Assembly: GCF_030732985.1 (NCBI RefSeq)
Contig: NZ_JASHJX010000023.1
Location: forward strand, 1 to 64,000
Source of the DNA: Nioella sp. MMSF_3534
GTDB taxonomy: Bacteria; Pseudomonadota; Alphaproteobacteria; Rhodobacterales; Rhodobacteraceae
Reading direction: 5' to 3'
DNA: 64,000 bases
Every line of letters starts with the position of its first letter. Positions within the stretch are counted from its first letter, which is position 1. Below are positions 17,607-26,110 of this stretch, in pieces. The notes beneath the pieces were generated by a model. The model had not been told where the DNA came from and searched no databases. It saw only the letters and a program-made list of their open reading frames with translations. The position numbers and the translations under genes are program-made.

Positions 17607-18818
17607 TCAGGCGGTTCCTTCGCGGGCCGCCTTTTTCTCTGCCTGCCCAAGCCAGCTTGCAGCGCCGAGCCCGATCAGACAGGCCGCCAGAAGGATGCTC
17701 AGCCAGATCTCGGTCGCATGGGCAGGGGTCATCAGCGCCCCGGTCAGCCAGCTCAACGCGCCGCCTGTCGCAACGGTCAGCGACCCGGTGATCCCGGCAA
17801 TACTGCCCGCCAGTTCCGGGGCCACGGACATCGCGCCCGCGTGACTGTTGGGCATGGTCAGCCCGTTGCCGATGCCCACGAAGAGCGTCGCCACGAAGAC
17901 CACCGGCAAAGCTGGGCCGAGGGCGAGGGTCAGCACCAACCCCGCTGCGACCCCGATGGTCGCCACGATGCGGCCCGCCAGCATCATCCGCGTGACACCA
18001 GCCCGGACCGACAGGCGCGATGATAGGAAACTGCCCATCAGGAACCCGAGCGTGACCGACCCCACGGCGATGCCCACCATGGCCGGGGTCAGGCCAAAGA
18101 CCTGCCCGGCCACCAGCGGCGCGCCTGCTAGGAAGATGAAGAAGGTGCCGGTGGAAAACATCATGGTCACGGCATAGCCCCAGAACCGTGGAAGCCGCAG
18201 CAATCGGCGGAAGGCCTCTGCCATGGCGCGGAACCCGCCGCCGTTGCGGGCGGCTGTCTCCCCCAGATCGTGCCAGCAGATCGCCAGCAGACCCGCCCCC
18301 GCCAGCCCATAGCCCAGAAAGATCGCGCGCCAGCCAAACACCGCCTCGACCGCGCCGCCCACCATCGGCCCCAGCATCGGGGCAATCGCCATGGACATGG
18401 ACAGAAGCCCGATCCGCGCGGCGGCTTCTTCGCGGGCGTGGGTGTCGCGGGTGATGGCCAGCGTCATGGCGAAGCAGGAGATGATCGCGCCCTGCATCAG
18501 CCGTGCGGCCAGGAACAGTGGAAAGCTGTCCGCCAGGTAGCACAGCGCCGAAGCGAGGGTGAACACCGCCAGCGCCACCAGAACCACGGGGCGGCGGCCG
18601 AACCGATCCGACAGGGGGCCTGCGATGATCTGGATCAGCGCGGTCAGGCCCAGATATCCCGCCAGTGCCAGGTTGGCGGTGGCATAGCTGACCCCGAGCT
18701 CTTCCGCGATGGCGGGCAGCGAGGGCAGGATCATGTTGAGCGTCAGCGGTGCCAGCGCTGTCAGGCCAACCAGCGTCCAGAACCGAGGCGGGGTTCGCGC
18801 GGGGGAGTGAATGCTCAT
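17607..18818 (-). CDS. MFS multidrug transporter, Bcr/CflA type
   Basis: 403 aa with twelve membrane helices. The loop 2-3 motif GPLSDRFGRRPVVL and the motif around LMQGAIISCFAMTLAITRD are characteristic of the DHA1 (Bcr/CflA) group of drug:H+ antiporters. The substrate is not readable from sequence. It is followed convergently by zapA (25 bp between stops) and preceded by an SDR gene 36 bp upstream on the same strand, so the two likely form an operon. Confidence 0.88.
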   Translation of the reverse strand: MSIHSPARTPPRFWTLVGLTALAPLTLNMILPSLPAIAEELGVSYATANLALAGYLGLTALIQIIAGPLSDRFGRRPVVLVALAVFTLASALCYLADSFPLFLAARLMQGAIISCFAMTLAITRDTHAREEAAARIGLLSMSMAIAPMLGPMVGGAVEAVFGWRAIFLGYGLAGAGLLAICWHDLGETAARNGGGFRAMAEAFRRLLRLPRFWGYAVTMMFSTGTFFIFLAGAPLVAGQVFGLTPAMVGIAVGSVTLGFLMGSFLSSRLSVRAGVTRMMLAGRIVATIGVAAGLVLTLALGPALPVVFVATLFVGIGNGLTMPNSHAGAMSVAPELAGSIAGITGSLTVATGGALSWLTGALMTPAHATEIWLSILLAACLIGLGAASWLGQAEKKAAREGTA

Positions 18819-18854
18819 GCGCGCCCCTTGGGGATCTGGGACGCGCGGCGCATG

Positions 18855-19523
18855 TCAGGCCGGAAAGAGCGGCGCGAGAAGACGCGCGGCCTCGTCCCTT
18901 GGGCTTGCCAGCGCATCCCGATCCTCACCGGGATGGAAGCGGGCGCGCACGGCGGTCGGCATCGGGTTCGGCTTGAGCAGGGCCACGCGGGGGCCATGCT
19001 TGGCGCTTTCCGCCTGCCAGCGGCTGACCAGCGCCCGTTGCGCCGCCTTGGACATGGCATAGGCCCCGCCATACATCGCCTCACCGTCATCATCGAAGAA
19101 TACGGCCGTGGCGATGTCGGACGGCTCGATCAGCGGTTCAACCATCGCGATCAGCCGCGCGGTGGCGCGGATATTGGTGGCGATATTGGCGTCGAGATCC
19201 TTTTCGCGGATCTGCGCGGCAGGGGTCAGCGCGGTGGCGTGAATCGCCGCATGCACCCAGATATCGGCCTTGCCCCACCGGTCATGGATCGAGCGGCAGA
19301 GATGGGCCATCGCGGCCTCGGTCGTGATATCCATGGGCGCGAGCGTGGTGCTGCCGCCCTTCGCCTGAATGCGGTCGTCGAGCTCTTCCAGCCCGCCGGT
19401 GGTCCGCGCCACGGCGACCACATGGGCCCCGCGCGCGGCGAGCCATTCTGCACAGGCGGCGCCAAGGCCGCGCGAAGCGCCGGTGACAAGAGCGATCCGG
19501 CCATCGAGAGGTTTGTGTTCCAT
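18855..19523 (-). CDS. Short-chain dehydrogenase/reductase with altered catalytic serine position
   Basis: 222 aa from the Met at 19523 (the longer frame to 19559 adds a non-conserved leader). Cofactor motif TGASRGLG (14-21), an acidic NxAG-like region (HAAIHATAL), N118 and the active-site Y155-x3-K159 (YAMSK) are present. About 13 residues before Tyr155, where SDRs carry the catalytic Ser, the sequence is ATAVFFDDD with no Ser. The enzyme may be altered or use another residue. Probably co-transcribed with the MFS gene. Confidence 0.85.
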   Translation of the reverse strand: MEHKPLDGRIALVTGASRGLGAACAEWLAARGAHVVAVARTTGGLEELDDRIQAKGGSTTLAPMDITTEAAMAHLCRSIHDRWGKADIWVHAAIHATALTPAAQIREKDLDANIATNIRATARLIAMVEPLIEPSDIATAVFFDDDGEAMYGGAYAMSKAAQRALVSRWQAESAKHGPRVALLKPNPMPTAVRARFHPGEDRDALASPRDEAARLLAPLFPA

Positions 19524-19580
19524 GGCCCGCGTGATGGCGGGAAATCCGGAGCTTGGCAAGGGGGCGCGACCCTTAGCTGC

Positions 19581-19610
19581 TTGACTTTGCGCCGGGGGGC
19601 AGATACAAAC
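19581..19610 (+). promoter_or_regulatory. Promoter candidate of bioY
   Basis: TTGACT at 19581 and GATACAAAC about 17 bases downstream look like -35 and -10 elements, 40-65 bp before the bioY ATG. No BioR-type palindrome was recognised. Confidence 0.4.
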
Positions 19611-19647
19611 GGCGCAAAGGGGAACTTGCTTTCAAAAGGAGACGCGC

Positions 19648-20241
19648 ATGAGCCGCGAAATGACCCTGAGCCAGGCCGTGATCGGCACTGGAAGCACCGC
19701 CCGCAAGGCGATGCTGGTACTGGCCGGATCGGCCTTCATTGCAGTTGCTGCCCAGATTTCCGTACCGATGCTGCCGGTTCCGATGACCTTGCAGACACTC
19801 GCCATCCTGATGGTGGGCTTCGCCTATGGCTCTCGCCTTGGGGCCGCGACGCTGCTGGCCTACCTGGCCGAGGGCGCCATGGGGCTGCCGGTCTTCGCCA
19901 ATGGCATGAACGGGCTGGCCTTCGCAGGCCCGACCGCTGGCTTCCTGATCGGTTTCGTTGCCATGGCCTGGGCTGCCGGGTTTGCCGCCGAGCGTGGCCT
20001 GGCGCGTGGTGTGGTCGGAACCGCCCTGTCGGCGCTGCTGATCTCTGCGGCGCTCTACATTCCCGGCCTAGCCTGGCCGGCGCTGGTTGCAGGTGGCTTC
20101 GGGTTCGAGGCCGGTTGGGTCGCGCAGGATGCCGGGTTCTACTGGACCTGGTTCGTCGCGCCCTTCCTTCTGGGCGATGCCGTCAAGGCCGTGATCGCGG
20201 CCCTCTTGGTTGCCGGGGGCTGGAAGGCGCTGTCGCGCTGA
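19648..20241 (+). CDS. bioY: Biotin transporter BioY (ECF S component)
   Basis: 197 aa, six membrane helices. The signature VPMLPVPMTLQTLAILMVG followed by GAATLLAYLAEGAMGLPVFA is characteristic of BioY, which binds biotin in the membrane alone or with an ECF energising module. No bioM/bioN genes are adjacent, so it works solo or with a module elsewhere. AAAGGAGA precedes the ATG. Confidence 0.95.
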   Translation: MSREMTLSQAVIGTGSTARKAMLVLAGSAFIAVAAQISVPMLPVPMTLQTLAILMVGFAYGSRLGAATLLAYLAEGAMGLPVFANGMNGLAFAGPTAGFLIGFVAMAWAAGFAAERGLARGVVGTALSALLISAALYIPGLAWPALVAGGFGFEAGWVAQDAGFYWTWFVAPFLLGDAVKAVIAALLVAGGWKALSR

Positions 20242-20292
20242 GGCTTTGCGAATTTGAGGATTGGAAGCGCCGCCCTTCGGGGCGGCGTTTTC

Positions 20293-20375
20293 GTTTCGCC
20301 GCCTGCCGGCGTCGACCGGGGAGCGGCCCTCCTCAAGCTCCCTTCGGGAGCCCTCGTCGGGCCGCGTTGCCACGG
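20293..20375 (+). repeat. Dispersed intergenic repeat, copy B
   Basis: Begins GTTTCGCCGCC and ends GGGCCGCGTTGCCACGG; shares GTCGACC-GGGAGCGGCCC with copies C and D. The central hairpin here is GCTCCCTTCGGGAGC rather than the GGCTGACGCCGG of C and D, so loops vary while ends are kept. Confidence 0.75.
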
Positions 20376-20446
20376 GAAATCGTTTTTGTTCGCTATATTG
20401 CTTCGGCGTCTGGTTCTGGTTGAAAGGGCGTCGCCTGTCTGCTGAG

Positions 20447-20483
20447 AGGTCCTGTTGCCGGGAACTGTCCCGTCACAGGACCT
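20447..20483. repeat. Stem-loop AGGTCCTGT/ACAGGACCT
   Basis: A 9-bp perfect stem with a 19-base loop that itself holds GGGA/TCCC. Part of a hairpin cluster between convergent genes; possibly transcript ends. Confidence 0.6.
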
Positions 20484-20499
20484 GTTCGAGGCTTTTTGC

Positions 20500-20570
20500 G
20501 AGTCGCGCCCGCGTCAAGGGCAAGCGGCCTTCGGCCGTCGCTGGCGCGACCCTTGACCCGGTCCCGACTC
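20500..20570. repeat. Long imperfect inverted repeat
   Basis: The 21-base arms 20500-20520 and 20550-20570 pair at 18 positions; the 29-base spacer contains a GGCCTTCGGCC hairpin. The structure would be a stable cruciform or RNA hairpin just after the DUF1284 stop. Confidence 0.65.
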
Positions 20571-20580
20571 ACGGGGGGCG

Positions 20581-21003
20581 CTACGGCATGCTGTCGTGCA
20601 GGTCCTGCAGGGCGGTCTCGCAAAGGCCCAGGTCGAGCCATTGGCAGCCCGCGCAGAGCGTCGACAAGCTGCCCGGTGGAACATTGTCGAGAATGCGTCG
20701 CTGCGCCTGCCCCCAGGTGAGCTTTTCACGGGGCTTCAGTCTCAGCGCCGCCGCGTGGGCGCGGTCCAAGGTGGCAATGGCCGATTGGTTGGTGCAAAGC
20801 CGCCCGCGCCGCTTGGGGCAGGGGGTGCAGATATCGTCGGTTGCGCCGGTCGTTTCGATCAGCACCTCATCACCGCCGGGCGCGCGCAAGCGGTTCACCA
20901 CGATGGCGGTCATATTGGCTGTGAACGCATCCGAGTAGCCCTTTCCCTGATAGCCGAGGGCGCAGAGAAAGTGGTGGGGACGGAAACGGACCGGATCAGG
21001 CAT
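20581..21003 (-). CDS. DUF1284 domain protein
   Basis: 140 aa from the Met at 21003. Conserved FRPHHFLCALGYQGKGYS near the N-terminus and cysteines CTPCPKRRGRLC and CAGCQWLDLGLC, which could hold a metal or Fe-S cluster. The family has no established function. Its start overlaps the purF end by 8 bp (ATG before the purF TGA), so it is translationally coupled to purine synthesis; whether it acts there is unknown. Confidence 0.8.
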   Translation of the reverse strand: MPDPVRFRPHHFLCALGYQGKGYSDAFTANMTAIVVNRLRAPGGDEVLIETTGATDDICTPCPKRRGRLCTNQSAIATLDRAHAAALRLKPREKLTWGQAQRRILDNVPPGSLSTLCAGCQWLDLGLCETALQDLHDSMP

Positions 21004-22471
21004 TTTCCTTGAGCGCGAGCTTGCCCGCATTCACCACATCCGTGGGTTTCACCGGGTAATCACCCGAGAAACAGGCGTCGCAATAGCGCGGGCAGGCGGG
21101 ATCGCGGCCCTCGGCCTCGCCAACCGCGCGGTAGAGACCGTCGAGCGAGATGAACCGCAGGCTGTCCACCTGCAGGTGCTGGCGCATTTCCTCTTCGCTC
21201 ATCGTCGCGGCCAGAAGCTTTTCCCGTTGCGGAGTATCGACGCCGTAGAAACAGGGCCAGGCGGTCGGCGGAGACGCAATACGGAAATGCACCTCCGCCG
21301 CGCCGGCATCTAGGATCATCTCCTTGATCTTGCGGCTGGTGGTGCCGCGCACAACGCTGTCATCGACAAGGATCACCCGTTTGCCCTGAATGAGCGCCCG
21401 GTTGACGTTCAGCTTCAGCCGCACGCCCATGTTGCGGATCTGCTCGGTCGGTTCGATGAAGGTCCGGCCCATATACTGGTTGCGGATGATCCCCATGGCG
21501 TAGGGGATGCCGGATTCCAGCGAAAAACCGATGGCGGCAGGCGTGCCGCTGTCGGGCACCGGGCAGACCAGATCGGCCTCGACCGGGGCTTCCTTGGCCA
21601 GTTCGCGGCCAATGGCTTCGCGGGTTTCGTAGACGGACCGGCCCCCAAGGATGCTGTCGGGGCGCGAGAAATAGACATGTTCGAAGATGCAGGGGCGCGA
21701 GGCGCGTTCTTCGAAGGGGTGGAAGCTTTCCAGCCCCTTGTCGGTGATCACCACCATTTCGCCCGGCTCGATCTCTCGCACGAATTCCGCGCCGATGATG
21801 TCGAGCGCGCAGGTTTCCGAGCTGAGCGCCCAACCATCACCCACCTTGCCCAGAACCAGAGGGCGCACGCCAAGCGGGTCGCGCACGCCGATCAGTTTCG
21901 TCCGGGTCATGGCCACAACGGAAAAAGCGCCTTCGACCCGGCGCAGCGCGTCTTTCATCCGTTCGGGAATGGTTTTCTGATAGCTGCGCGCCATCAGGTG
22001 GATGATGCATTCGCTGTCAGAGGAGCTTTGGAAGATCGAACCGCGGCCAATGAGTTCGCGGCGCAGTTCCTCGGCATTCACGATATTGCCGTTATGGGCA
22101 ATCGCAGCGCCGCCCATGGCGAACTCGCCAAAGAAGGGCTGCACGTCGCGGATCGCGGTGTTGCCCTTCGATCCGGCGGTGGAATAGCGCACATGGCCGA
22201 TGGCGAGCGGGCCGGGGACGGTTTTCATCACCTCTTCGGAGGTGAAGTTGTCGCGCACATAGCCGAAGCGACGGGCGGAGTTGAACCCTTGCTGAGGGTC
22301 GTGGGCGACGATGCCACCCGCCTCTTGCCCGCGATGTTGCAGGGCGTGCAGGCCGAGGGCCACGAAATTCGCCGCGTCGGCAACGCCGATGACGCCGAAG
22401 ACACCGCACTCCTCCTTGAGCTTGTCGTCATCAAACGGGTGGCTCAGGAAGGGCTTGTCGAGGTCACGCAT
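20996..22471 (-). CDS. purF: Amidophosphoribosyltransferase
   Basis: 491 aa from the Met at 22471. First committed step of purine synthesis: PRPP + Gln to phosphoribosylamine. The N-terminal Ntn glutaminase begins at Cys22 (EECGVFG) after a 21-residue propeptide that would be removed. The PRPP loop VILVDDSVVRGTTSRKI and conserved HVYFSRPDSILGGRSVY are present. The longer frame to 22825 only adds non-coding sequence and runs through the small gene at 22591-22782. Confidence 0.97.
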   Translation of the reverse strand: MRDLDKPFLSHPFDDDKLKEECGVFGVIGVADAANFVALGLHALQHRGQEAGGIVAHDPQQGFNSARRFGYVRDNFTSEEVMKTVPGPLAIGHVRYSTAGSKGNTAIRDVQPFFGEFAMGGAAIAHNGNIVNAEELRRELIGRGSIFQSSSDSECIIHLMARSYQKTIPERMKDALRRVEGAFSVVAMTRTKLIGVRDPLGVRPLVLGKVGDGWALSSETCALDIIGAEFVREIEPGEMVVITDKGLESFHPFEERASRPCIFEHVYFSRPDSILGGRSVYETREAIGRELAKEAPVEADLVCPVPDSGTPAAIGFSLESGIPYAMGIIRNQYMGRTFIEPTEQIRNMGVRLKLNVNRALIQGKRVILVDDSVVRGTTSRKIKEMILDAGAAEVHFRIASPPTAWPCFYGVDTPQREKLLAATMSEEEMRQHLQVDSLRFISLDGLYRAVGEAEGRDPACPRYCDACFSGDYPVKPTDVVNAGKLALKENA

Positions 22472-22590
22472 GGGGGGATGGCTCCGCGTCCGGTGATTCC
22501 GCGTCCGTATAGCCCCCCGGGCAGGTAAAGTCACCTGTGACAGATATGTGAATGCGCGATTTCCGATATGTGTTTCCTTCGACCGGCGGG

Positions 22591-22782
22591 TCAGAGCAGG
22601 CCCGGAACGATCACCAGCACGGCGAGACCGAAGATGGCCAGAACCGGCACAAGGGACAGGGTCTTGCGGCTGCCGGTGCGGGCCATGTCGGCGGCCTGCT
22701 GGCTGCGCATCTGGCGGCCACGGGCCATGTAAAAGGCGGTGTCGATGGAACCATCGGGGCGGGTTTTGATCGTGTCGGTCAT
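22591..22782 (-). CDS. Small membrane protein upstream of purF (63 aa)
   Basis: 63 aa: a polar N-terminus with MTDTIKTRPDGSIDTAFYMA and ARGRQMRSQQ, then one C-terminal membrane helix (about 43-62). Start at 22782 has AAAGGAGA upstream. Single tail-anchored helix, host-like codon use, 119 bp upstream of purF on the same strand. Similar 60-65-residue proteins are common in Rhodobacterales but have no known role. Confidence 0.7.
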   Translation of the reverse strand: MTDTIKTRPDGSIDTAFYMARGRQMRSQQAADMARTGSRKTLSLVPVLAIFGLAVLVIVPGLL

Positions 22783-22938
22783 GGCGTGTCTCCTTTGCTG
22801 CTGATGGGAACCAGAGTGCCACCACTGCCGAAGCCGCGCTTGAAGACGGTCTTTAGAAGGTCTTGGGATTTGCCCGATTTGTCTTGAGACGCGGCTGTTT
22901 TCCTTGAGAAAGCCCCACAACCCGCGCAAGCTTGGGGC

Positions 22939-24126
22939 ATGATCTATCAATTTGCAGATTGTCAGCTGGATGTGCCCGCCCATGCTCTCATGCGGGACGG
23001 GCAGGAGGTGCATTGCGAGCCGCAGGTTTTCGATCTGCTGGTCCTGCTGGCCACCCGTGCGCCCGAACTTGTCAGCTATGACGACATGATCAGGGATATC
23101 TGGAACGGGCGTATCGTGTCCGATTCCACGCTTGCGACGCGGGTTGCGGTGGCGCGGGCGGCGGTCGGGGATGATGGCAAGCGACAGGCGGTGATCCGCA
23201 CCGTGCCGCGCCGGGGGGTGCAGCTTGCCGTGCCGGTGACGATCGGGACCGGTGGCCCCCAAACCGCTGAACGCAAGGGACAGGCAGCCCGGCAGGTCAT
23301 CCGCTACACCAGTTCGCGCGATGGCACGGGGCTTGCCTGGGCCGAGATGGGGGACGGGTCGCCGCTCCTGCGGGCCGGGCATTGGCTCAGCCATCTGGAG
23401 CACGATCTTCACAGCCCGGTCTGGCGCCCGCTGCTGGACCGTCAATCCGCCGGGCGGCGGCTGGTGCGATATGATCCGCGCGGCACGGGGCTGTCGGATC
23501 GGGATGTCGATTTCTCGCGCGTGAGTGTTGAGGCGCTGGCCGATGACCTGGAGGCGGTGGCCGATGCCGCCGGGCTGGACCGGTTCCCGATCTACGCAAT
23601 CTCGCAAAGCGTGCCGGTGGCGTTGACCTTCGCGGCGCGTCACCCCGACCGGGTCAGCCGTATGATCCTGCACAACGGGTTGGTGCAGGGGTCAACCGCG
23701 CGGGGGGAGCCGGAGAAAACCGAGACGATGGTTGCCATGATCCGCTCTGGCTGGGGGGTGCCGGACAGCCCCTTCATGCGGGCGGTCGCGACCGTCTTTG
23801 CGCCGCGATCCACCCCGGAAGAGCTGGAAAGCCTCGTCCATATCCAGACCGTGTCCGCGACCCCGGAAAACGCCGCCGAGATTCGGCGCGTCGTGGGCGA
23901 GATCGACGTTCTGGACAAGCTGGACAAGATCACCTGCCCGGTGCTGATCATGCATTCTTCGGGCGATGCCGTGCAGTCCCCCGACCAGTCCAAGCTTATG
24001 GCGCGGGGGCTGAGAGACGCCCAGTTTCAGTCCTGGGACTCGAATAACCACATGCTGGTGCCGAGCGATCCGATCTGGGACGCGGTCGTAACCGAGTTCG
24101 ACCGCTTCCTGTCAGAAGACGGATAG
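22939..24126 (+). CDS. Winged-helix (OmpR/CadC-type) domain fused to an alpha/beta hydrolase
   Basis: 395 aa. Residues 1-100 are a Trans_reg_C winged helix (ELVSYDDMIRDIWNGRIV, DSTLATRVAVARAAVG, IRTVPRRGVQL), as in CadC-type regulators. Residues about 120-395 are an alpha/beta hydrolase: YDPRGTGLSDR, the nucleophile elbow as A-I-S222-Q-S224 instead of GxSxG, an Asp in SGDAVQ and His in NNHML. There is no membrane helix between the parts. It could be a ligand-sensing regulator that uses the hydrolase fold as sensor. It is inserted, on the opposite strand, between cvpA and purF. Confidence 0.85.
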   Translation: MIYQFADCQLDVPAHALMRDGQEVHCEPQVFDLLVLLATRAPELVSYDDMIRDIWNGRIVSDSTLATRVAVARAAVGDDGKRQAVIRTVPRRGVQLAVPVTIGTGGPQTAERKGQAARQVIRYTSSRDGTGLAWAEMGDGSPLLRAGHWLSHLEHDLHSPVWRPLLDRQSAGRRLVRYDPRGTGLSDRDVDFSRVSVEALADDLEAVADAAGLDRFPIYAISQSVPVALTFAARHPDRVSRMILHNGLVQGSTARGEPEKTETMVAMIRSGWGVPDSPFMRAVATVFAPRSTPEELESLVHIQTVSATPENAAEIRRVVGEIDVLDKLDKITCPVLIMHSSGDAVQSPDQSKLMARGLRDAQFQSWDSNNHMLVPSDPIWDAVVTEFDRFLSEDG

Positions 24127-24133
24127 GCCCGGC

Positions 24134-24700
24134 TCAGTTCCCGTCAACCGGACCGCAGCTGTTCACCAGTTCCTCATAGCGGCTGACGATCCAGCCGGGC
24201 GCGTCCGAGGGGATCTGTTCCTCGACACGGGTCTGCATGGATTGGAAAATCTCGGCGGACCGGCTGTCGGAAATCACCGCAATCGGCTCGTTCCCGACGA
24301 TGCGGTCATAGGCAATCAGCGCCACGACAACCAGCAGAACCCCGCGCAGCACCCCGAAGAGGAAGCCAAGCCCCGCATCCAGCCCGCCGATGGCGGATCG
24401 CTGCACGGCGCTGGAAAAGAAAGGAGTAAAGAGAGAGATGACCACAAGCGCGATGGCGAAGACGGCGGCAAAGGCCGCGATGACCGCCAGTTCGCAGGAG
24501 CCGTTGAGGAAATCGCCCAGATAGGGAATCTCGAACATCAGTTCCTTGGCGCGGGGGGCAAAGAGGAAAGCCACGATGGCCGCCACGATCCAGCCCGCAA
24601 TCGACAGCGCCTCGCGCACGAAACCACGGGAATAGGCGAGAATGGCGGAGATCACGATCACACCGGCCACGACCCCGTCAAAAATGGTAAAACCGTCCAT
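24134..24700 (-). CDS. cvpA: CvpA family membrane protein
   Basis: 188 aa, four membrane helices in the first 130 residues (DGVVAGVIVISAILAYSRGF at the start; GLDAGLGFLFGVLRGVLLV) and a soluble C-terminal tail. The family is named for colicin V production and is usually linked to purF and radA. radA lies 33 bp upstream on the same strand, so the two are probably co-transcribed. Convergent with the hydrolase fusion gene (7 bp). Confidence 0.92.
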   Translation of the reverse strand: MDGFTIFDGVVAGVIVISAILAYSRGFVREALSIAGWIVAAIVAFLFAPRAKELMFEIPYLGDFLNGSCELAVIAAFAAVFAIALVVISLFTPFFSSAVQRSAIGGLDAGLGFLFGVLRGVLLVVVALIAYDRIVGNEPIAVISDSRSAEIFQSMQTRVEEQIPSDAPGWIVSRYEELVNSCGPVDGN

Positions 24701-24733
24701 TATCTCTCTCGTCTCCCTCGTGGCTTGGGCCGG

Positions 24734-26101
24734 TCAGCCTGCGCCGAAAATATCACCAGTAAACCGGGCCAGGTCCGGCATCAGTTTCAAATCCATATCA
24801 GCCCCGTCGGTGATTTTGCATCCCTCAGGTGCGATTGCGGAGGAAAAACCAAGTTTCCGCGCCTCTTTCAACCTGTTTTCGGCCTGAGAGACCGGGCGTA
24901 ACGCGCCGGAAAGGCTCAATTCACCGAAAACGACGCATGTGGCGGGCAGGGCTTCGTCCTCTCGCGCCGACAAAAGTGCGGCGGCCACGGCCAGATCGGC
25001 AGCGGGTTCCGAGATGCGCATGCCGCCCGCGATATTGAGATAGACGTCGAGCCCCTGAAAGCTGATCCCAACGCGGGCTTCCAGCACCGCGAGGATCATC
25101 GACAATCTGCCGCCATCCCAGCCCACAACCGCGCGGCGGGGTTGGGACAGAGACGAGGGCGCGACAAGGGCCTGCACCTCGACCAGCACAGGCCGCGTCC
25201 CTTCGATCCCTGCAAACACCACCGATCCCGGCGCGCGCGCCTGCCGGTCGGACAGGAACAGGGCCGAGGGGTTCGGGACTTCGGCCAATCCGCCGCCGGT
25301 CATCTCGAAGACACCGATCTCATCCGCCGGGCCAAAGCGGTTCTTGACGCTGCGCAGGATGCGGAACTGGTGGCCGCGCTCGCCCTCGAAATAGAGCACG
25401 GTGTCGACCATGTGTTCCACCACGCGGGGGCCAGCGATCTGGCCTTCCTTGGTGACATGGCCCACCAGCATCACGCTGACGCCCTTGCGCTTGGCGAAAC
25501 TCACCAGCTCATGCGCGGCGGCGCGGACCTGACTGACGGACCCCGGCGCGCTGTCCACGGTATCGAGCCACATGGTCTGGATGGAATCGATCACCACCAG
25601 ATCGGGCTTTTCCTCGTCCAGCGTGGTCAGGATATCGCGCAGGTTGGTTTCGGCAGCGAGCTTTACCGGGCTGTCGCCAAGCCCAAGCCGCTGTGCGCGC
25701 ATTCGCACCTGGGCCGTCGCTTCCTCGCCCGAGACATAGATAACCTTGAGACCCGCCTGCGCAAAACTGGCTGCTGCCTGCAACAGCAGCGTCGATTTGC
25801 CGATGCCGGGGTCGCCGCCCACCAGCGTGGCACTGGCCCCGACCAGCCCGCCGCCAAGCACCCGGTCAAGCTCAGCAATCCCCGATCCGTCCCGTTCCGG
25901 CGGGCGTTCTTCCGTCGCCAGATCGGTCAGTGCCATCCCTTTGCCCTTCATCCCGCCAAGCCCCTTGGCTCCGGGCCCCATGGAGAGCGGCGTTTCCTCC
26001 TGGATGGAATTCCACTCGCCACAGGCATCGCAGCGGCCTGCCCATTTCTTATGGGTGGCGCCGCAGGCGGAACAGACGAATTGGGTGACGGGTTTTGCCA
26101 T
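24734..26101 (-). CDS. radA: DNA repair protein RadA
   Basis: 455 aa. Hexameric DnaB-like/RecA-like ATPase that promotes branch migration in recombination. Visible: N-terminal C4 zinc finger (CSACGATHKKWAGRCDACGEW), Walker A GGDPGIGKST, the RadA-specific KNRFGPADEIGVFEM, and the Lon-like C-terminal domain (GLDVYLNIAGGMRISEPAAD). Normal length. Lies between a PqiA-like gene (9 bp upstream) and cvpA on the same strand. Confidence 0.97.
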   Translation of the reverse strand: MAKPVTQFVCSACGATHKKWAGRCDACGEWNSIQEETPLSMGPGAKGLGGMKGKGMALTDLATEERPPERDGSGIAELDRVLGGGLVGASATLVGGDPGIGKSTLLLQAAASFAQAGLKVIYVSGEEATAQVRMRAQRLGLGDSPVKLAAETNLRDILTTLDEEKPDLVVIDSIQTMWLDTVDSAPGSVSQVRAAAHELVSFAKRKGVSVMLVGHVTKEGQIAGPRVVEHMVDTVLYFEGERGHQFRILRSVKNRFGPADEIGVFEMTGGGLAEVPNPSALFLSDRQARAPGSVVFAGIEGTRPVLVEVQALVAPSSLSQPRRAVVGWDGGRLSMILAVLEARVGISFQGLDVYLNIAGGMRISEPAADLAVAAALLSAREDEALPATCVVFGELSLSGALRPVSQAENRLKEARKLGFSSAIAPEGCKITDGADMDLKLMPDLARFTGDIFGAG

Positions 26102-26110
26102 TCGGTTGGC

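Larger units (their letters stand above)
20242..20580. other. Repeat- and hairpin-rich intergenic stretch
   Basis: 339 bp between convergent bioY and the DUF1284 gene. It contains copy B of the dispersed repeat (20293-20375), a stem-loop (20447-20483) and a long inverted repeat (20500-20570). Frames across it appear only because of the repeat; no gene is supported. Confidence 0.6.

Noticed and set aside
22783-22825. Extended purF start
   Set aside because: The extension crosses the small membrane-protein gene; Cys22 after a 21-residue propeptide from the Met at 22471 is the expected PurF N-terminus.
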